64,000 bases of DNA from Nannobrachium achirus (taxonomy: Eukaryota; Chordata; Actinopteri; Myctophiformes; Myctophidae). The DNA lies in contig OY997647.1 of assembly GCA_963921795.1 (NCBI GenBank), positions 66,221,656 to 66,285,655 of the forward strand. Direction: 5' to 3'. Under the pieces are notes generated by a model. That model saw nothing but the letters and a program-made list of their open reading frames with translations. It had not been told where the DNA came from and did not search any database. This document shows, piece by piece, positions 33,311 to 44,384 of this stretch (the first letter of the stretch is position 1; the number at the start of each line of letters is the position of its first letter). Made by a program: the position numbers and the translations under genes.

Positions 33311-33960
33311 CTAGAAGCTCGGGCGCCCGAGTCGGCGCCCGGGCCAACTCGGGAATAAAGTAAATAGGGAATGAATGCCCCGCCCTTTAATGCAAACCCC
33401 ATTATACCTATTGTAATCTCATCTCATCTCTTTGCGTGTGTCCATTTATGCCCATATATGGAGATATCTGTCTGTCTACGTCCATTTTATGCCCATACTG
33501 TATAGGGAGATCTCTGTAGGACCCGTTTTGACCATCTGTTTGCCTGTGTCCATTTATGCCCATATATGGAGTTATCTGTCTGTCTGCGTCCATTTTATGC
33601 CCCTATACATATACTTGTTGTCATAGGACCCGTTTTGACCATCTGTATGCCTGTGTCCATCTATGCCCATTGACTCATGTGGTGTACGTGATGTCAGAGC
33701 CTTTTATGAAGTGATGTCACAATGAGTCAGCGCTTGCGCCGATTTCCTCCGGAACAGCCTGATGTCAACAATCAGCTCCGCATAAGGAGATTCCGAACGT
33801 TTCGCGCCGGTTCGGGAAAACCGCGTGTCGGGTCGGGTCGAGGCCGCGCCGCGGCGTGGAACGCGTGTGCCGAATCTGAAGCCGGTGGGACGAACGGTTC
33901 TCGAGATACGCGGATTACATACAGACACGCAGACAGAGATTTGTCGCATTTATAGATAGA
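33311..33960 (-). mobile_element. Non-autonomous Helitron (inverted second copy)
   Basis: Read on the minus strand it starts TCTATCTATAAATGCGAC after an A and ends with a GC hairpin (GGGCGCC...GGGCGCCC), AGCTTCTAG and a T. Its 5' part (ATCCGCGTATCTCGAGAACC and GGCTTCAGATTCGGCAC) matches the Helitron at 14684. It carries two intact CCATATATGG sites and is nested in the long-inverted-repeat element. Confidence 0.9.
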
Positions 33961-34065
33961 TACACCCTGGCCAAATGTGTTTAATAACCCTCCTATATGA
34001 CAAATCCATTGAGAAATGGACCTTTGCTCTCCACAGTCACGGAAGTGCCATAAACGACCCAACTA

Positions 34066-34206
34066 TTTGGACTTTTTATTTTATTTGATCCTTTATTAAT
34101 AATAATATTGTATCCATATACATACAATATATTTTATGCCCATACATGGAGATCCCTATCTGAACCAGCCACACAGATATGGGCCATGCCTTTGCCATCT
34201 GGCCAG

Positions 34207-34244
<38 letters not shown>

Positions 34245-34545
34245 CATCAGGGATCTTCATATATGAGCATCAAAGGGATACCCATATATGGACTTTTACA
34301 TAGGTGATGTCATCTGTGATATCACCTGTGATGTCACAGTGACAAGGGAACCAACCCATAGACTGTAAAAATGTGTACTGACTGACTGACACATTGTTGT
34401 GATTTGTACCACTTCACTCACAAACTGAACACTAACTTAATAGATAACGATTGAATATGAAAATGTTATAAATGAAGTTTTATAGTCATTTGCACAAACT
34501 TGGCATGAGATCACTTTGTCATATTGTATAGGAGGATTGACATAC
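34066..34545. other. NLR intron; (AT)n tract and CCATATATGG site
   Basis: (AT)n at 34208-34242, one CCATATATGG at 34282, and ordinary intron sequence after it. No exon seen. Confidence 0.6.
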
Positions 34546-34650
34546 AGTGTGTGTGGAGGTCCAGGTTCACTGAAGTTAATTAGTCGTCCATTTGACCAGT
34601 CACTCTTCATAGACACACAGCTGGGTGTTGGAGACTCTGCTCTGTGACTT
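34546..34650 (-). CDS. Fish-type NLR gene, N-terminal repeat exon 4
   Basis: After the 3' splice site (TGATTCCAG, ending 34651) the exon reads SHRAESPTPSCVSMKSDWSN, then GRLINFSEPGPPHT, with a GTATGT donor (34545-34540). It is 105 bp, one codon shorter than the two exons upstream, and its last base is T where the others have A. This repeated exon type is characteristic of the N-terminus of fish NLR genes; no function has been assigned to the repeat that I can state. The phase (one base in, two bases out) matches the sister exons, so any number of them can be joined. Confidence 0.9.
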
Positions 34651-35356
34651 CTGGAATCATACAAATGTTTATACATTTATCAGGTCAATGAAAAAGTAAT
34701 ATTATTTGTTTGTGGTATGAGAGAGTATCAGATTTTGGGGGTTTTAGCTCTTCATGTAGAAACTGGAAAACAAAAAGAAAATAGTAATAGAAACAGTAAT
34801 AAAAAGGGGTTTGCAATTTGCATAGATAGATAATTTCCAAACTTGGTTGCATAGATATAAAAATGTTAATCAATTAATTACAGGCTCTGTGATTAATTAA
34901 TCACAATTAATCAGATTTTAATCGCACATCCATATTTGACCTGAGAAGCATTTTTTTCAAGTAAAACACACATTTTGTTGTATGAGTGAATCAACAAGTG
35001 AGTTTTTTAAATCTAAATTTCTCATCCACTGGGCCAAGCAAAGCGCTCTGATCGGCTACGTTTGTTGTCTCTTCTTGGTTGGTGCATCGCTATGACCGGT
35101 ATGCCCGAAACTGAAGGTTCTGTGGTGCAAAAACTAAGTGCGATTAAAATGCGTAAATTTTTTTAATCGCCTTAATTTTCTGTACTTAATTAATCGCAAT
35201 TAATCAGTTAAAGTCCCAGCCTTAAAATGTAGATATTCCATAGTTTGGTACATAGATCAATGGTTCTTAAAGTGGGGTTTGGGGACCCCCAGTAGTCCTT
35301 GAGGGGGTTCTAGTGTTTGTTTGTTTGTTTGTTTGTTTGTTTTTTGTGTTTGTGTT

Positions 35357-35440
<84 letters not shown>

Positions 35441-35897
35441 ATGAAAAGGCTGAGTGCAAATGTGATGAAATGTTTCCAATAAAGGATGCTGATAGTTAAT
35501 GTATTGTGTCCATAATGTTTGTACAGAACAAGACTGGGAACAGAACATGTAAATGACATGTGACACCATGACTGTCCAACATGACATGAGAATAAGTAGA
35601 ACAGAGAGCATATCTCCACCAGGCCGGGTTGGATACAGTTTCAGTCTTTGACCGATGGTTCAAGACTTATAGGCCAAAATGTAAAGTGGTCTGGAATAGC
35701 GCCACCATGACAATATAAACATAATGCAGGGATGTGCTTCCTTGGCCTATTGATATAATGTGGCACAATAAATGTGGCTCATGTCAATCTAATAGCTTGC
35801 TAGATTGTCTACATACATGCAGACAGATAGACAGACAGACAGACAGATCACTTTGTCACGTTATAGTGTTATATGTTGTACAGGAGGATTGACATAC
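34651..35897. repeat. NLR intron with hAT-like element and microsatellites
   Basis: A palindromic element with TTAATCGCAATTAATC-type ends spans about 34890-35205. (TTTG)n at 35314-35340 runs into (TG)n at 35365-35436. The segment 35440-35640 (TGTATGAAAAGGCT ... CCAGGCCGGGTTGG) is repeated at about 38578-38780, showing tandem duplication of exon-plus-intron units about 3.1 kb apart. Confidence 0.8.
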
Positions 35898-36005
35898 TGT
35901 GTGTGTGGAGGTCCAGGTTCATCACTGAAGACAGGGGGAATATCTTTAGACCAGTCACTCTTCATAGACACACAGCTGGGTGTTGGAGACCCTGCTCTGT
36001 GACTT
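35898..36005 (-). CDS. Fish-type NLR gene, N-terminal repeat exon 3
   Basis: Reads SHRAGSPTPSCVSMKSDWSK, then DIPPVFSDEPGPPHT, over 108 bp between a TGATTCCAG 3' site (ending 36006) and a GTATGT donor (35897-35892). GAG to GGG changes the usual Glu of HRAES to Gly; one extra residue (DEP for EP) is present. The frame is open and in phase with the exons at 37952 and 34650. It belongs to the same tandemly duplicated N-terminal unit. Confidence 0.9.
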
Positions 36006-36164
36006 CTGGAATCATACAAACGTGTAACGCTTATTTTGGTGTTTTCCTTGTGTACATGACCTATGAAACATAGCTTGATTCATAGATACATATTGCAGAT
36101 AGATATACTGTAACATAGTTTGTTACATAGATAGATATTCCAGATGCAGTAGATATTACATATA
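36006..36164. repeat. NLR intron; CATAGATAGATAT-type repeats
   Basis: Short GTTACATAGATAGATAT-type repeats that recur at 36640 and 37530-37600. Confidence 0.7.
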
Positions 36165-36625
36165 GTACAGGCAATCTAAGAAAAAAAATGGGCCAACCTT
36201 GAACAAATTGCAACACAAACTCTTTCAACTTTTTTTGTTTCATAAATATGTTAGTAATAACATATCAAAAGTCCTAAGAAAAAATGAAAAGTGAATGAGT
36301 CATCACTTTTCATCAGTTTTGTGGGCGTTTTCTGGGGCCAAGGAATGTTTTTTGTGCAAAACAAATGCTTGCAATGGATTCAGCATCATGACAAACCCCT
36401 AGTTAGACCCCTCACATCCTACTTAAAGCAGATCTTTTTTCTGGGTATTTTCCTCCTGTATAGAAAGTCGATGGGAGCCCAACTTATGTTCCGCACTTCA
36501 CTATGTTCCACCACTTGGATTTCTTAGGACTTTTGATATGTTATTACTAACATATTTATGAAACAAAAAAGGTTGAAAGAGTTTGTGTTGCAATTTGTTC
36601 AAGGTTCAACCCTAGAATGCCTGTA
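36165..36625. mobile_element. Palindromic MITE
   Basis: Ends GTACAGGCAATCTAAG and GAATGCCTGTAC. Arms of about 100 bp (ATGTTAGTAATAACATATC and its complement) flank a centre related to the foldback element at 29203 (CAAGGAATGTTTTTTGTGC). Confidence 0.82.
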
Positions 36626-37510
36626 CTAATAGTGTGTTACATAGATAGATACCAGTAAGACTCCCTAATCGGGAGATAAGCGACCGTAGGTGGCTTATCT
36701 CCACAAATAGGGCAAAAATGTGTTTTTCCCAAATCTTCCTGATCCATGTTGATGAGATGAGTGTAGACATGCTGTGTAGTGATATTCGTGATTTTAGGGC
36801 AAAAACTGTAGGAGCAGTGTCCAAAAATGTGTTTTAAAAATCGTCCTGAAGGTGGCGCTAGAATAGGGCCATGTGAGAAATGAGGGGTGGGGTCTCCGCG
36901 TTGCCTTGGCGGACGAATAGGTACCGGCCCCGGCTCTCCCGGACGCTCCTAGCCCGAGTTACGGCATTTTATGTGCGCCGCAGTGGCAGGGGGTCCTCCA
37001 CTGGGGGCGCCACCACTTTTGCATCCGTTCTGGAGCAGCAGGAGTCGGTGGTCCCCGGGAATTCCCCGTGAGCAGCCCTGTTGGGGTGGTCATTTGGTCA
37101 TTTTTGCACATTTGGTCATTTTTTACATCTGGGGGTCCCCCCCGGGGGTCCTTGGAGGTTGTAGTTTGGCAGGCAAGGAGTGTGTGTGTAAAATCTGGCA
37201 TGGATCGGGTCAACGGGTGCGGAGATATAAGCAGGGAAAAAGTGTGACGTGTGACGTGTGAGCACATTTGGTCATTTTTTACATCTGGGGGTCCCCCAGG
37301 GACCTGGGGGTCCCTGGGGCTCCGGGGGTCCTTGGAGGTTGTAGTTTGGCAGTCAAGGAGTGTGTGTGCAAAATTTGGCATGGATGGGGGCAACGGTTGT
37401 GGAGATATGAGCATGCAGGGTTAAAGTGTGACGGACTCACTGACTCACTGACTCACTGACTGACTCACAGACAGCCCGTGGAGGTTTTGGTAGTAAATGC
37501 GACCTACGGT
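36626..37510. repeat. Repeat region with 160-bp tandem duplication
   Basis: The block from about 37105 (CATTTGGTCATTTTTTACAT ... CTTGGAGGTTGTAGTTTGGC) is repeated from about 37264. GCGACCGTAGGTGGC near 36680 and GCGACCTACGGTCGC at 37499 sit near the two ends, and (TGAC/TCAC)n precedes the latter. It may be another rolling-circle element, but I did not find clear termini. Confidence 0.6.
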
Positions 37511-37844
37511 CGCAATAACATAGTGTGTTACATAGATATAACAGTGTGTTACATAGATAGATATAACAGTGTGTTACATAGATAGATATTACATAGTGTA
37601 ATCCATAGATGGGTCATATACACAAGCAGTCAGTCTGTATACTGTAGTGCAGCTTCACCACTGAACACCACATTGTGCTTTGTACAACTTAATATACAAA
37701 CTGCACACATATTAACTGATAATATAGATACATTTGAACAGGGAAGACACAGTTAATAATGTATGGTTTTGTAGTAGTTTACACATGCATGAGATCACTT
37801 TGTCATGTTATAGTGTTATATATTGTATAGGAGGATTGACATAC

Positions 37845-37952
37845 TGTGTGTGTGGAGGTCCAGGTTCACTGAAGTCTGGAGGATTCCATTCTTTAGACCT
37901 GTCACTCTTCATCGACACACAGCTGGGTGTTGGAGACTCTGCTCTGTGACTT
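37845..37952 (-). CDS. Fish-type NLR gene, N-terminal repeat exon 2
   Basis: A 108-bp exon coding SHRAESPTPSCVSMKSDRSK, then EWNPPDFSEPGPPHT, with a GATTCCAG 3' splice site (ending 37953) and a GTATGT donor (37844-37839). Codon phase is one base in and two out; the CA left by the upstream exon plus the first A makes Gln. It is the cleanest copy of the repeat exon in this window, and its intron flank (ATACAAACACATAGACATTT) is recognisably shared with the exons at 36005 and 34650. Confidence 0.92.
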
Positions 37953-38449
37953 CTGGAATCATACAAACACATAGACATTTATCATGTGAATGAAAAAGTT
38001 TATTTGTATGTAGGATGACAGAGTATCACTTTTTGGGGGTTTTGCTCTACAAAAAAAGAGGGGGAAAAATAAAGTAATAAAAAGGGGTTGCATGAATACA
38101 TGTTCTAGATAGATATGCCATAGTTTGTGACATAGATAATTATTGCAGAAAGATATGATAGTATCATTAACTTATTCAATATAATTGTGAACATTAATGA
38201 ATAATGAATTGCATTTTTATAGCGCTTTTCCAAGTGCGCAAAGCGCTTTACAATGGTTCATTCATTCATACATTGGGAACATTAAAGTATTCATAGTGAA
38301 TAGTGAACATGAATCTGTAATTACATAATATTTAGTAAAATAGTGAATATGAAACGATCACTCCATTACTCATCAGAGTGCAGGAAAATACTAGCCTATC
38401 TACAAGCTTGGAGTTGGGCTATATTTACTCTAATGTTTGTCTATATTTG

Positions 38450-38530
<81 letters not shown>

Positions 38531-38950
38531 CGTGTGCGCGTGCGTGTGCGCGTGTGTGTGTGTGTGTGTGTGTGTGTACTGTATGAAAAGGCTCAGTGCA
38601 AATGTGATGAAATGTTTCCAATAAAGGATGCTGATAGTTAATGTCTTGTGTCCATAATGTTTGTACAGAACCAGACTGGGAACAGAACATGTAAATGACA
38701 TGTGACACCATGACTGTCCAACATGACATGAGAATAAGTAGAACAGAGAGCATATCTCCACCAGGCCGGGTTGGATACAGTTTCAACATTTGACCGATGG
38801 TTCAAGTCAGGCTAAATGTAAAGAGGGCTGGTATAGCGACACCATGAGAATATAAACATAATGCAGGGATTGGCTTCCTTGGACTATGGGCAGTGTGCAC
38901 AAGACATTTGGCTCTTGTCAATCATAAATTGTATAGGAGGATTGACATAC
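37953..38950. repeat. NLR intron with L2-like tail and (TG)n
   Basis: An L2-like 3' tail motif (TTTTATAGCGCTTTTCC ... GCGCTTTACAATGG) lies at 38213-38262. (TG)n with GTGCG variants covers 38451-38577. The segment 38578-38785 repeats 35440-35640. A hairpin half-arm (CTATCTACAAGCTTGG) is at 38396. Confidence 0.85.
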
Positions 38951-39107
38951 TGTGTGTGTGGAGGTCCAGGTTCACTGAAGTTAGGAGGATTTCCTTTAGA
39001 CTTGTCAGTCTTCATAGACACACAGCTGGGTGTTGGAGACTCTGCTCTGTGGATGTGATGTTTGTCATCTTCCTCCTTCTTGCTCTCCATGTTGCTCTTT
39101 ATTAAAC
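38951..39107 (-). CDS. Fish-type NLR gene, first coding exon
   Basis: The exon starts after a 3' splice site (CCTTGACAG, ending 39108); translation begins at the ATG at 39090-39088 (AAGAGCAACATGG). It reads MESKKEEDDKHHIHRAESPT, then PSCVSMKTDKSKGNPPNF and SEPGPPHT, and ends at a GTATGT donor (38950-38945). Acidic/basic start sequences followed by HRAESPTPSCVSMK are the recognised N-terminus of fish NLR proteins. The 3' splice site upstream of the ATG means an untranslated first exon and the promoter lie further right; I did not locate them. A frameshifted inverted copy is at 9742-9897. Confidence 0.92.
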
Positions 39108-39229
39108 CTGTCAAGGTTACAGTCAATAAAATACATCAGAAAACACAACATGCTAGAGATGCATGGCATTAACCATCAGTATCCTTTAGTGTAGCCTTTC
39201 AGCCATTTGACCAGTGCAGCACAAGCACA

Positions 39230-39935
39230 CAGTTAGTAAAATAAAAATACAAATCATTTATAGTCGCAGACAACACGTTTCCAGAACAGTGTCAGTTTTT
39301 AACTCATTCTGTATTATCAATATACCATTGACATGTTGATTACATTCATATATTAACAGTGAACCTGCTATGAGGCAACAATGCATGCAGTAGCTCTTGT
39401 CAACCAGCAGGGGTCCTACTAGACCACAGAGACACAGCTGTTGCAACAACAGAACTAACAGCTGGTCTGAGGTAGACGTTGGAATATCATGTTAATAATA
39501 CTATTAATTAACATCCTCTACCATGGTTAAAATAATGTTTTATTCACTAAACTAAGTTATGGACTGCAGCTTTGAGATGTCCACTGCTGGTTCAACAGTT
39601 GCTTTTTTTATATTTAAAATAGACATACTTTTCATGATTGATTTTTTTTTTTTTTTCATAGTAAACTTTTCATTGTAAAATATCTTATACTACATTCACA
39701 AACACTAAATCCTCAAAGGAAACCACACCCTAATGAAAAAAAAAAAAAACACTTCTCTTGCATCTTCCTCTAAATCACATGGTTTACAGTAAACTGGTGC
39801 AGTAGTTCCACCATAGAGGATATAAAATAAAGTCTCTTTGCATGTTGCAGATCCGGTCTGGAAAGGAAACACTGCGTGTATGCATGTGTGAGTGCAAACC
39901 ACAGGATACAGTAGGCGGGCTCTAGACCGGATCTC
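39230..39935 (-). repeat. Inverted-duplication arm (matches 4.0-4.8 and 8.97-9.08 kb)
   Basis: Colinear but inverted matches to the left end of the window, including GTCGCAGACAACACGTTTCC, CTGAGGTAGACGTTGG and CAGTAGGCGGGCTCTAGACC. It is the 5' flank of the NLR gene, present here without the large insertions seen in the left copy. Confidence 0.8.
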
Positions 39936-41081
39936 ACTGTTAACTCACTATGGAAACCAAGCAGCTTTCAGCCGTTTAGAAAGACTGACGAGTGGAAGGC
40001 TGACACGGGTTTAACTAGTCATAACAAGTCATCATTATGCTAAATCCGCGAATCGTTTATAACGCTAAATAATAGATATTGTTATTTTGGGAATGTTCTG
40101 TTCTGTCTATATATTTTGCAACCGCAGAAAACGCTGCTCAGCTCCTCGTCTGTTGTAAAGATAACATACAGTTTCTCTACTCACCAAAACAAAGAGTGTT
40201 TTATGGAGGAGAAAGCCTACTTTCCTCAGTGGCAACACTCTGAGCCCCACCTCAACTCTAAAATACACTTCAAATACACTTTATATGGACAGAAAAGTAA
40301 ATATTTCACCGGACATTTTAGCTAACCCACAGCGCCCTCTACAGATTGTGTCAATAGAAATGTCCATTGACCAGATTTTCACCTTCCGTTGAAAACTCAT
40401 CTTTTGTGTCCATAAAGTGTATTTTAGAGGTGAGGTGGGGGTCAGAGTGTTGCCACTGAGGAGAGCAGGCTTTCACCTCCATAAAACACTCTTTGTTTTG
40501 GAGAGTAGTGGAATTGTATTTGTTATTTTTACTACAGAAGAGAGAGTGTGCAGGCTTTCTGCAGCGCAGTGGATGTAGAGTAACATAGTGTTAAGGTCGG
40601 AGAACTCTTTCTAACTCTATGGAGAAGAAGACAGAGAGCTAACATGAAACATAAGCACAGGAGCAAGTAAAGACAGGCAGACTAACAGCCAGGGAGTGGC
40701 ACTAGGATTAGGATATTATTGTCAGTAAAACTAGAAAACCATAAGTAGGCTATAAACTGTTTCTGTGTAAAAGCAGTGTTTGTAGACTAGCAGTGATATT
40801 AAAACAACAACACTTACTTTATGTCATGTTCTGGTTCTTCTGGTTTGTTTTGTAATCCAATATGTTGTCCAGATGTTCAGTTCACTTATTGTTTCAGGAT
40901 CAAAATGGTGCCCTTCTTTCTGCGCACTTTCTTTTCTTTTATACTAACTTATCCTGCCCCAGGCTGCAGTGTCACAGTTGATCCTCCCATGGACCCGCCT
41001 CCTCTGAAGGGAAGGCAGTGAAACGGGAACTCCCTTTCCTCTCCATTCTCCCAGTGTTCCTTTCACCAAGAGTTTTTTTTC

Positions 41082-41139
<58 letters not shown>

Positions 41140-41290
41140 CACTTTTGAGGTATCTACTTTACTAGAGTATTCCCAGTTTCCTTTACTTTTACTTTCAAGT
41201 AAAACATGTGAGTAGGCCTACTTCTCCCTCCTGCTATTAGCCTTATTCACGGCCCGCCCACCTACTTCCGTTTCTCAGTTTTCCCCGGGT
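39936..41290. other. NLR 5' flank; palindromic element, no gene
   Basis: A palindromic element covers about 40175-40510 (AAAGAGTGTTTTATGGAGG and CCTCCATAAAACACTCTTT). (GT)n is at 41084-41128, followed by a fish dispersed repeat (TTTACTTTCAAGTAAAAC). The short frame at 40821-41021 resembles no protein I know. Confidence 0.55.
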
Positions 41291-44200
41291 GCTGACTTCA
41301 ATTTAGAAGGGGAAACTATACTGGACTTAAAGCCAACAAATCATTATTTCTAACAGTAAAGTAAATTATAGTGCTTTGTGCCGTTTAGTATCTTGTGTTC
41401 TTGATCATGCTAGCCGTATTTTATACTTTACTATTCGGAAATTGCATTAAATTTGCGATTTCTGTGCTAACTCCATAGGCTATGGTAGGATTTACCCCTT
41501 CAAAACGGGACTTCAGCACCCGGGGGATGCTGAGTGGGCGGGTCGTGAATAGGGCTAATTGGAATAGCAGCATACTCAATTACGTCACCATCTCAGCTTT
41601 GCTTCAGGGCAGTTCCACAGTACCCGCCCTCTTCCACAAACCATTTCATTTCTTTCTGGAGAACGGAAGTTGGTCGTTTACTAGGCTAGTTCCACAGCGC
41701 ATTCCTGTCAACATGTTCAGAGCAGCAGATCTACAAGCTATGAACGCGTTGCATTCCAATGGAGGATACAATGAACTTATTGTGCAGTTCACAACAAACA
41801 TTCTATAAGAATTATAAAACATAAAATAAAGCACGCTTTTATCTTTCCAACACAATGGGCTCAGAACATACAGAGAAAAACCCCGGCCATGGATCACTGG
41901 AGTGGACTTTTCAGTTAAAATATTTAACTTTTTTTGAACTTCAAAATTTGAAGTAGGCTACCATAACAATAATAATATTTGGAATTTATAAAGCGCTTCT
42001 CTGAGTATCCAAGCCTTGTAGAGAGTTCAGTAATACAGGGCTCTGGACCAGAGCCTTGTATTAGAGAGTTCAGTAATACATGGTTATAGAACCAGAGCCT
42101 TGTATTAGAGAGTTCAGTAATACATGGTTATAGAACCAGAGCCTTGTATTAGAGAGTTCAGTAATACATGGTTATAGAACCAGAGCCTTGTATTAGAGAG
42201 TTCAGTAATACATGGTTATAGAACCAGAGCCTTGTATTAGAGAGTTCAGTAATACATGGTTATAGAACCAGAGCCTTGTATTAGAGAGTTCAGTAATACA
42301 TGGTTATGGACCAGAGCCTTGTATTAGAGAGTTCAGTAATACATGGTTATGGACCAGAGCCTTGTATTAGAGAGTTCAGTAATACATGGTTATGGACCAG
42401 AGCCTTGTATTAGAGAGTTCAGTAATACATGGTTATAGAACCAGAGCCTTGTATTAGAGAGTTCAGTAATACATGGTTATAGAACCAGAGCCTTGTATTA
42501 GAGAGTTCAGTAATACATGGTTATGGACCAGAGCCTTGTATTAGAGAGTTCAGTAATACATGGTTATAGAACCAGAGCCTTGTATTAGAGGGTTCAGTAA
42601 TACATGGTTATAGAACCAGAGCCTTGTATTAGAGAGTTCAGTAATACATGGCTATGGACCAGAGCCTTGTATTAGAGAGTTAAGTAATACATGGTTATGG
42701 ACCAGAGCCTTGTATTAGAGAGTTCAGTAATACATGGCTATGGACCAGAGCCTTGTATTAGAGAGTTCAGTAATACATGGCTATGGACCAGAGCCTTGTA
42801 TTAGAGAGTTCAGTAATACATGGTTATGAACCAGAGCCTTGTATTAGAGAGTTCAGTAATACAGGGTTATGGACCAGAGCCTTGTATTAGAGAGTTCAGT
42901 AATACATGGTTATAGAACCAGAGCCTTGTATTAGAGAGTTCAGTAATACATGGTTATGGACCAGAGCCTTGTATTAGAGAGTTCAGTAATACATGGTTAT
43001 GGACCAGAGCCTTGTATTAGAGAGTTCAGTAATACATGGTTATAGAACCAGAGCCTTGTATTAGAGAGTTCAGTAATACATGGTTATAGAACCAGAGCCT
43101 TGTATTAGAGAGTTCAGTAATACATGGTTATAGAACCAGAGCCTTGTATTAGAGAGTTCAGTAATACATGGTTATAGAACCAGAGCCTTGTATTAGAGAG
43201 TTCAGTAATACATGGTTATAGAACCAGAGCCTTGTATTAGAGAGTTCAGTAATACATGGTTATGGACCAGAGCCTTGTATTAGAGAGTTCAGTAATACAT
43301 GGTTATAGAACCAGAGCCTTGTATTAGAGAGTTCAGTAATACATGGTTATGGACCAGAGCCTTGTATTAGAGAGTTCAGTAATACATGGTTATGGAACCA
43401 GAGCCTTGTATTAGAGAGTTCAGTAATACATGGTTATGGAACCAGAGCCTTGTATTAGAGAGTTCAGTAATACATGGTTATAGAACCAGAGCCTTGTATT
43501 AGAGAGTTCAGTAATACATGGTTATGGACCAGAGCCTTGTATTAGAGAGTTCAGTAATACATGGTTATGGACCAGAGCCTTGTATTAGAGAGTTCAGTAA
43601 TACATGGTTATAGAACCAGAGCCTTGTAATAGAGAGTTCAGTAATACATGGTTATGGACCAGAGCCTTGTATTAGAGAGTTCAGTAATACATGGTTATAG
43701 ACCAGAGCCTTGTAATAGAGAGTTCAGTAATACATGGTTATGGACCAGAGCCTTGTATTAGAGAGTTCAGTAATACATGGTTATAGAACCAGAGCCTTGT
43801 ATTAGAGAGTTCAGTAATACATGGTTATAGAACCAGAGCCTTGTATTAGAGAGTTCAGTAATACATGGTTATAGAACCAGAGCCTTGTATTAGAGAGTTC
43901 AGTAATACATGGTTATGGACCAGAGCCTTGTATTAGAGAGTTCAGTAATACAAGGACCAGAGCCTTGTATTAGAGAGTTCAGTAATACATGGTTATGAAC
44001 CAGAGCCTTGTATTAGAGAGTTCAGTAATACATGGTTATGGACCAGAGCCTTGTATTAGAGAGTTCAGTAATACATGGTTATGGACCAGAGCCTTGTATT
44101 AGAGAGTTCAGTAATACATGGTTATAGACCAGAGCCTTGTAATAGAGAGTTCAGTAATACAGGGCTCTGAACCAGAGCCTTGTATTAGAGAGTTCAGTAA

Positions 44201-44349
44201 TACATGGTTATAGAACCAGAGCCTTGTATTAGAGAGTTCAGTAATACAGGGCTATGGACTTAGCCTGGCGTTGCTCATACTAATTCCTCACTGCGTGTTC
44301 TACCAACAGGGGGTGGTGTTGTGCAGTCTGGTTTATTAACCAGGCTACT
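41291..44349 (+). repeat. Tandem segmental duplication, copy 1
   Basis: Begins GCTGACTTCAATTTAG and ends CCAGGCTACT. It repeats from 44385 with an offset of 3094 bp, with the first 700 bases identical by eye. It includes a 108-codon frame (41482-41808, identical in both copies, no recognised domain), a hairpin half-arm (41725-41760) and the minisatellite. Confidence 0.95.
42013..44262. repeat. 43/44-bp minisatellite, about 52 units (copy 1)
   Basis: The unit is AGAGCCTTGTATTAGAGAG, TTCAGTAATACATGGTTAT and AGAACC or GGACC, so it is 44 or 43 bp. The two length variants form runs. GTATTA...TAATAC in each unit is an inverted repeat of six bases. Confidence 0.97.
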
Positions 44350-44384
44350 GGTTAATAAACCACAGGCTTATTAACCAGTAGCCT
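44350..44384. repeat. 35-bp inverted junction insert between the duplicates
   Basis: GGTTAATAAACC is the complement of GGTTTATTAACC just before it, and TTAACCAGTAGCCT is the complement of AGGCTACTGGTTAA spanning the end of copy 1. The insert is built from inverted local sequence. Confidence 0.85.

Larger units (their letters stand above)
30872..34065. mobile_element. DNA element with long inverted repeats
   Basis: The outer ends TAGTTGGGTCGTTTATGGC and GCCATAAACGACCCAACTA pair. Long inverted arms follow (about 30895-31500 and 32565-33110), for example TTGATATTAGGCTCTAATG against CATTAGAGCCTAATATCAA. The internal segment carries a decayed protein-coding region (31560-32883), and the right arm contains a nested Helitron (33311-33960). 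The right arm has about 270 extra bases near the end. Confidence 0.85.

Noticed and set aside
35257..35619. His/Thr and Cys/Val repeat frames around (TG)n tracts, also at 38343-38789, 60819-61220 and 61857-62228
   Set aside because: Translations of microsatellites; only the RAR part of 60827-60985 is real coding sequence.
41482..41808. 108-codon frame, identical at 44576-44902
   Set aside because: The identity comes from the recent tandem duplication, the frame has no recognised domain, and it runs through a hairpin half-arm.
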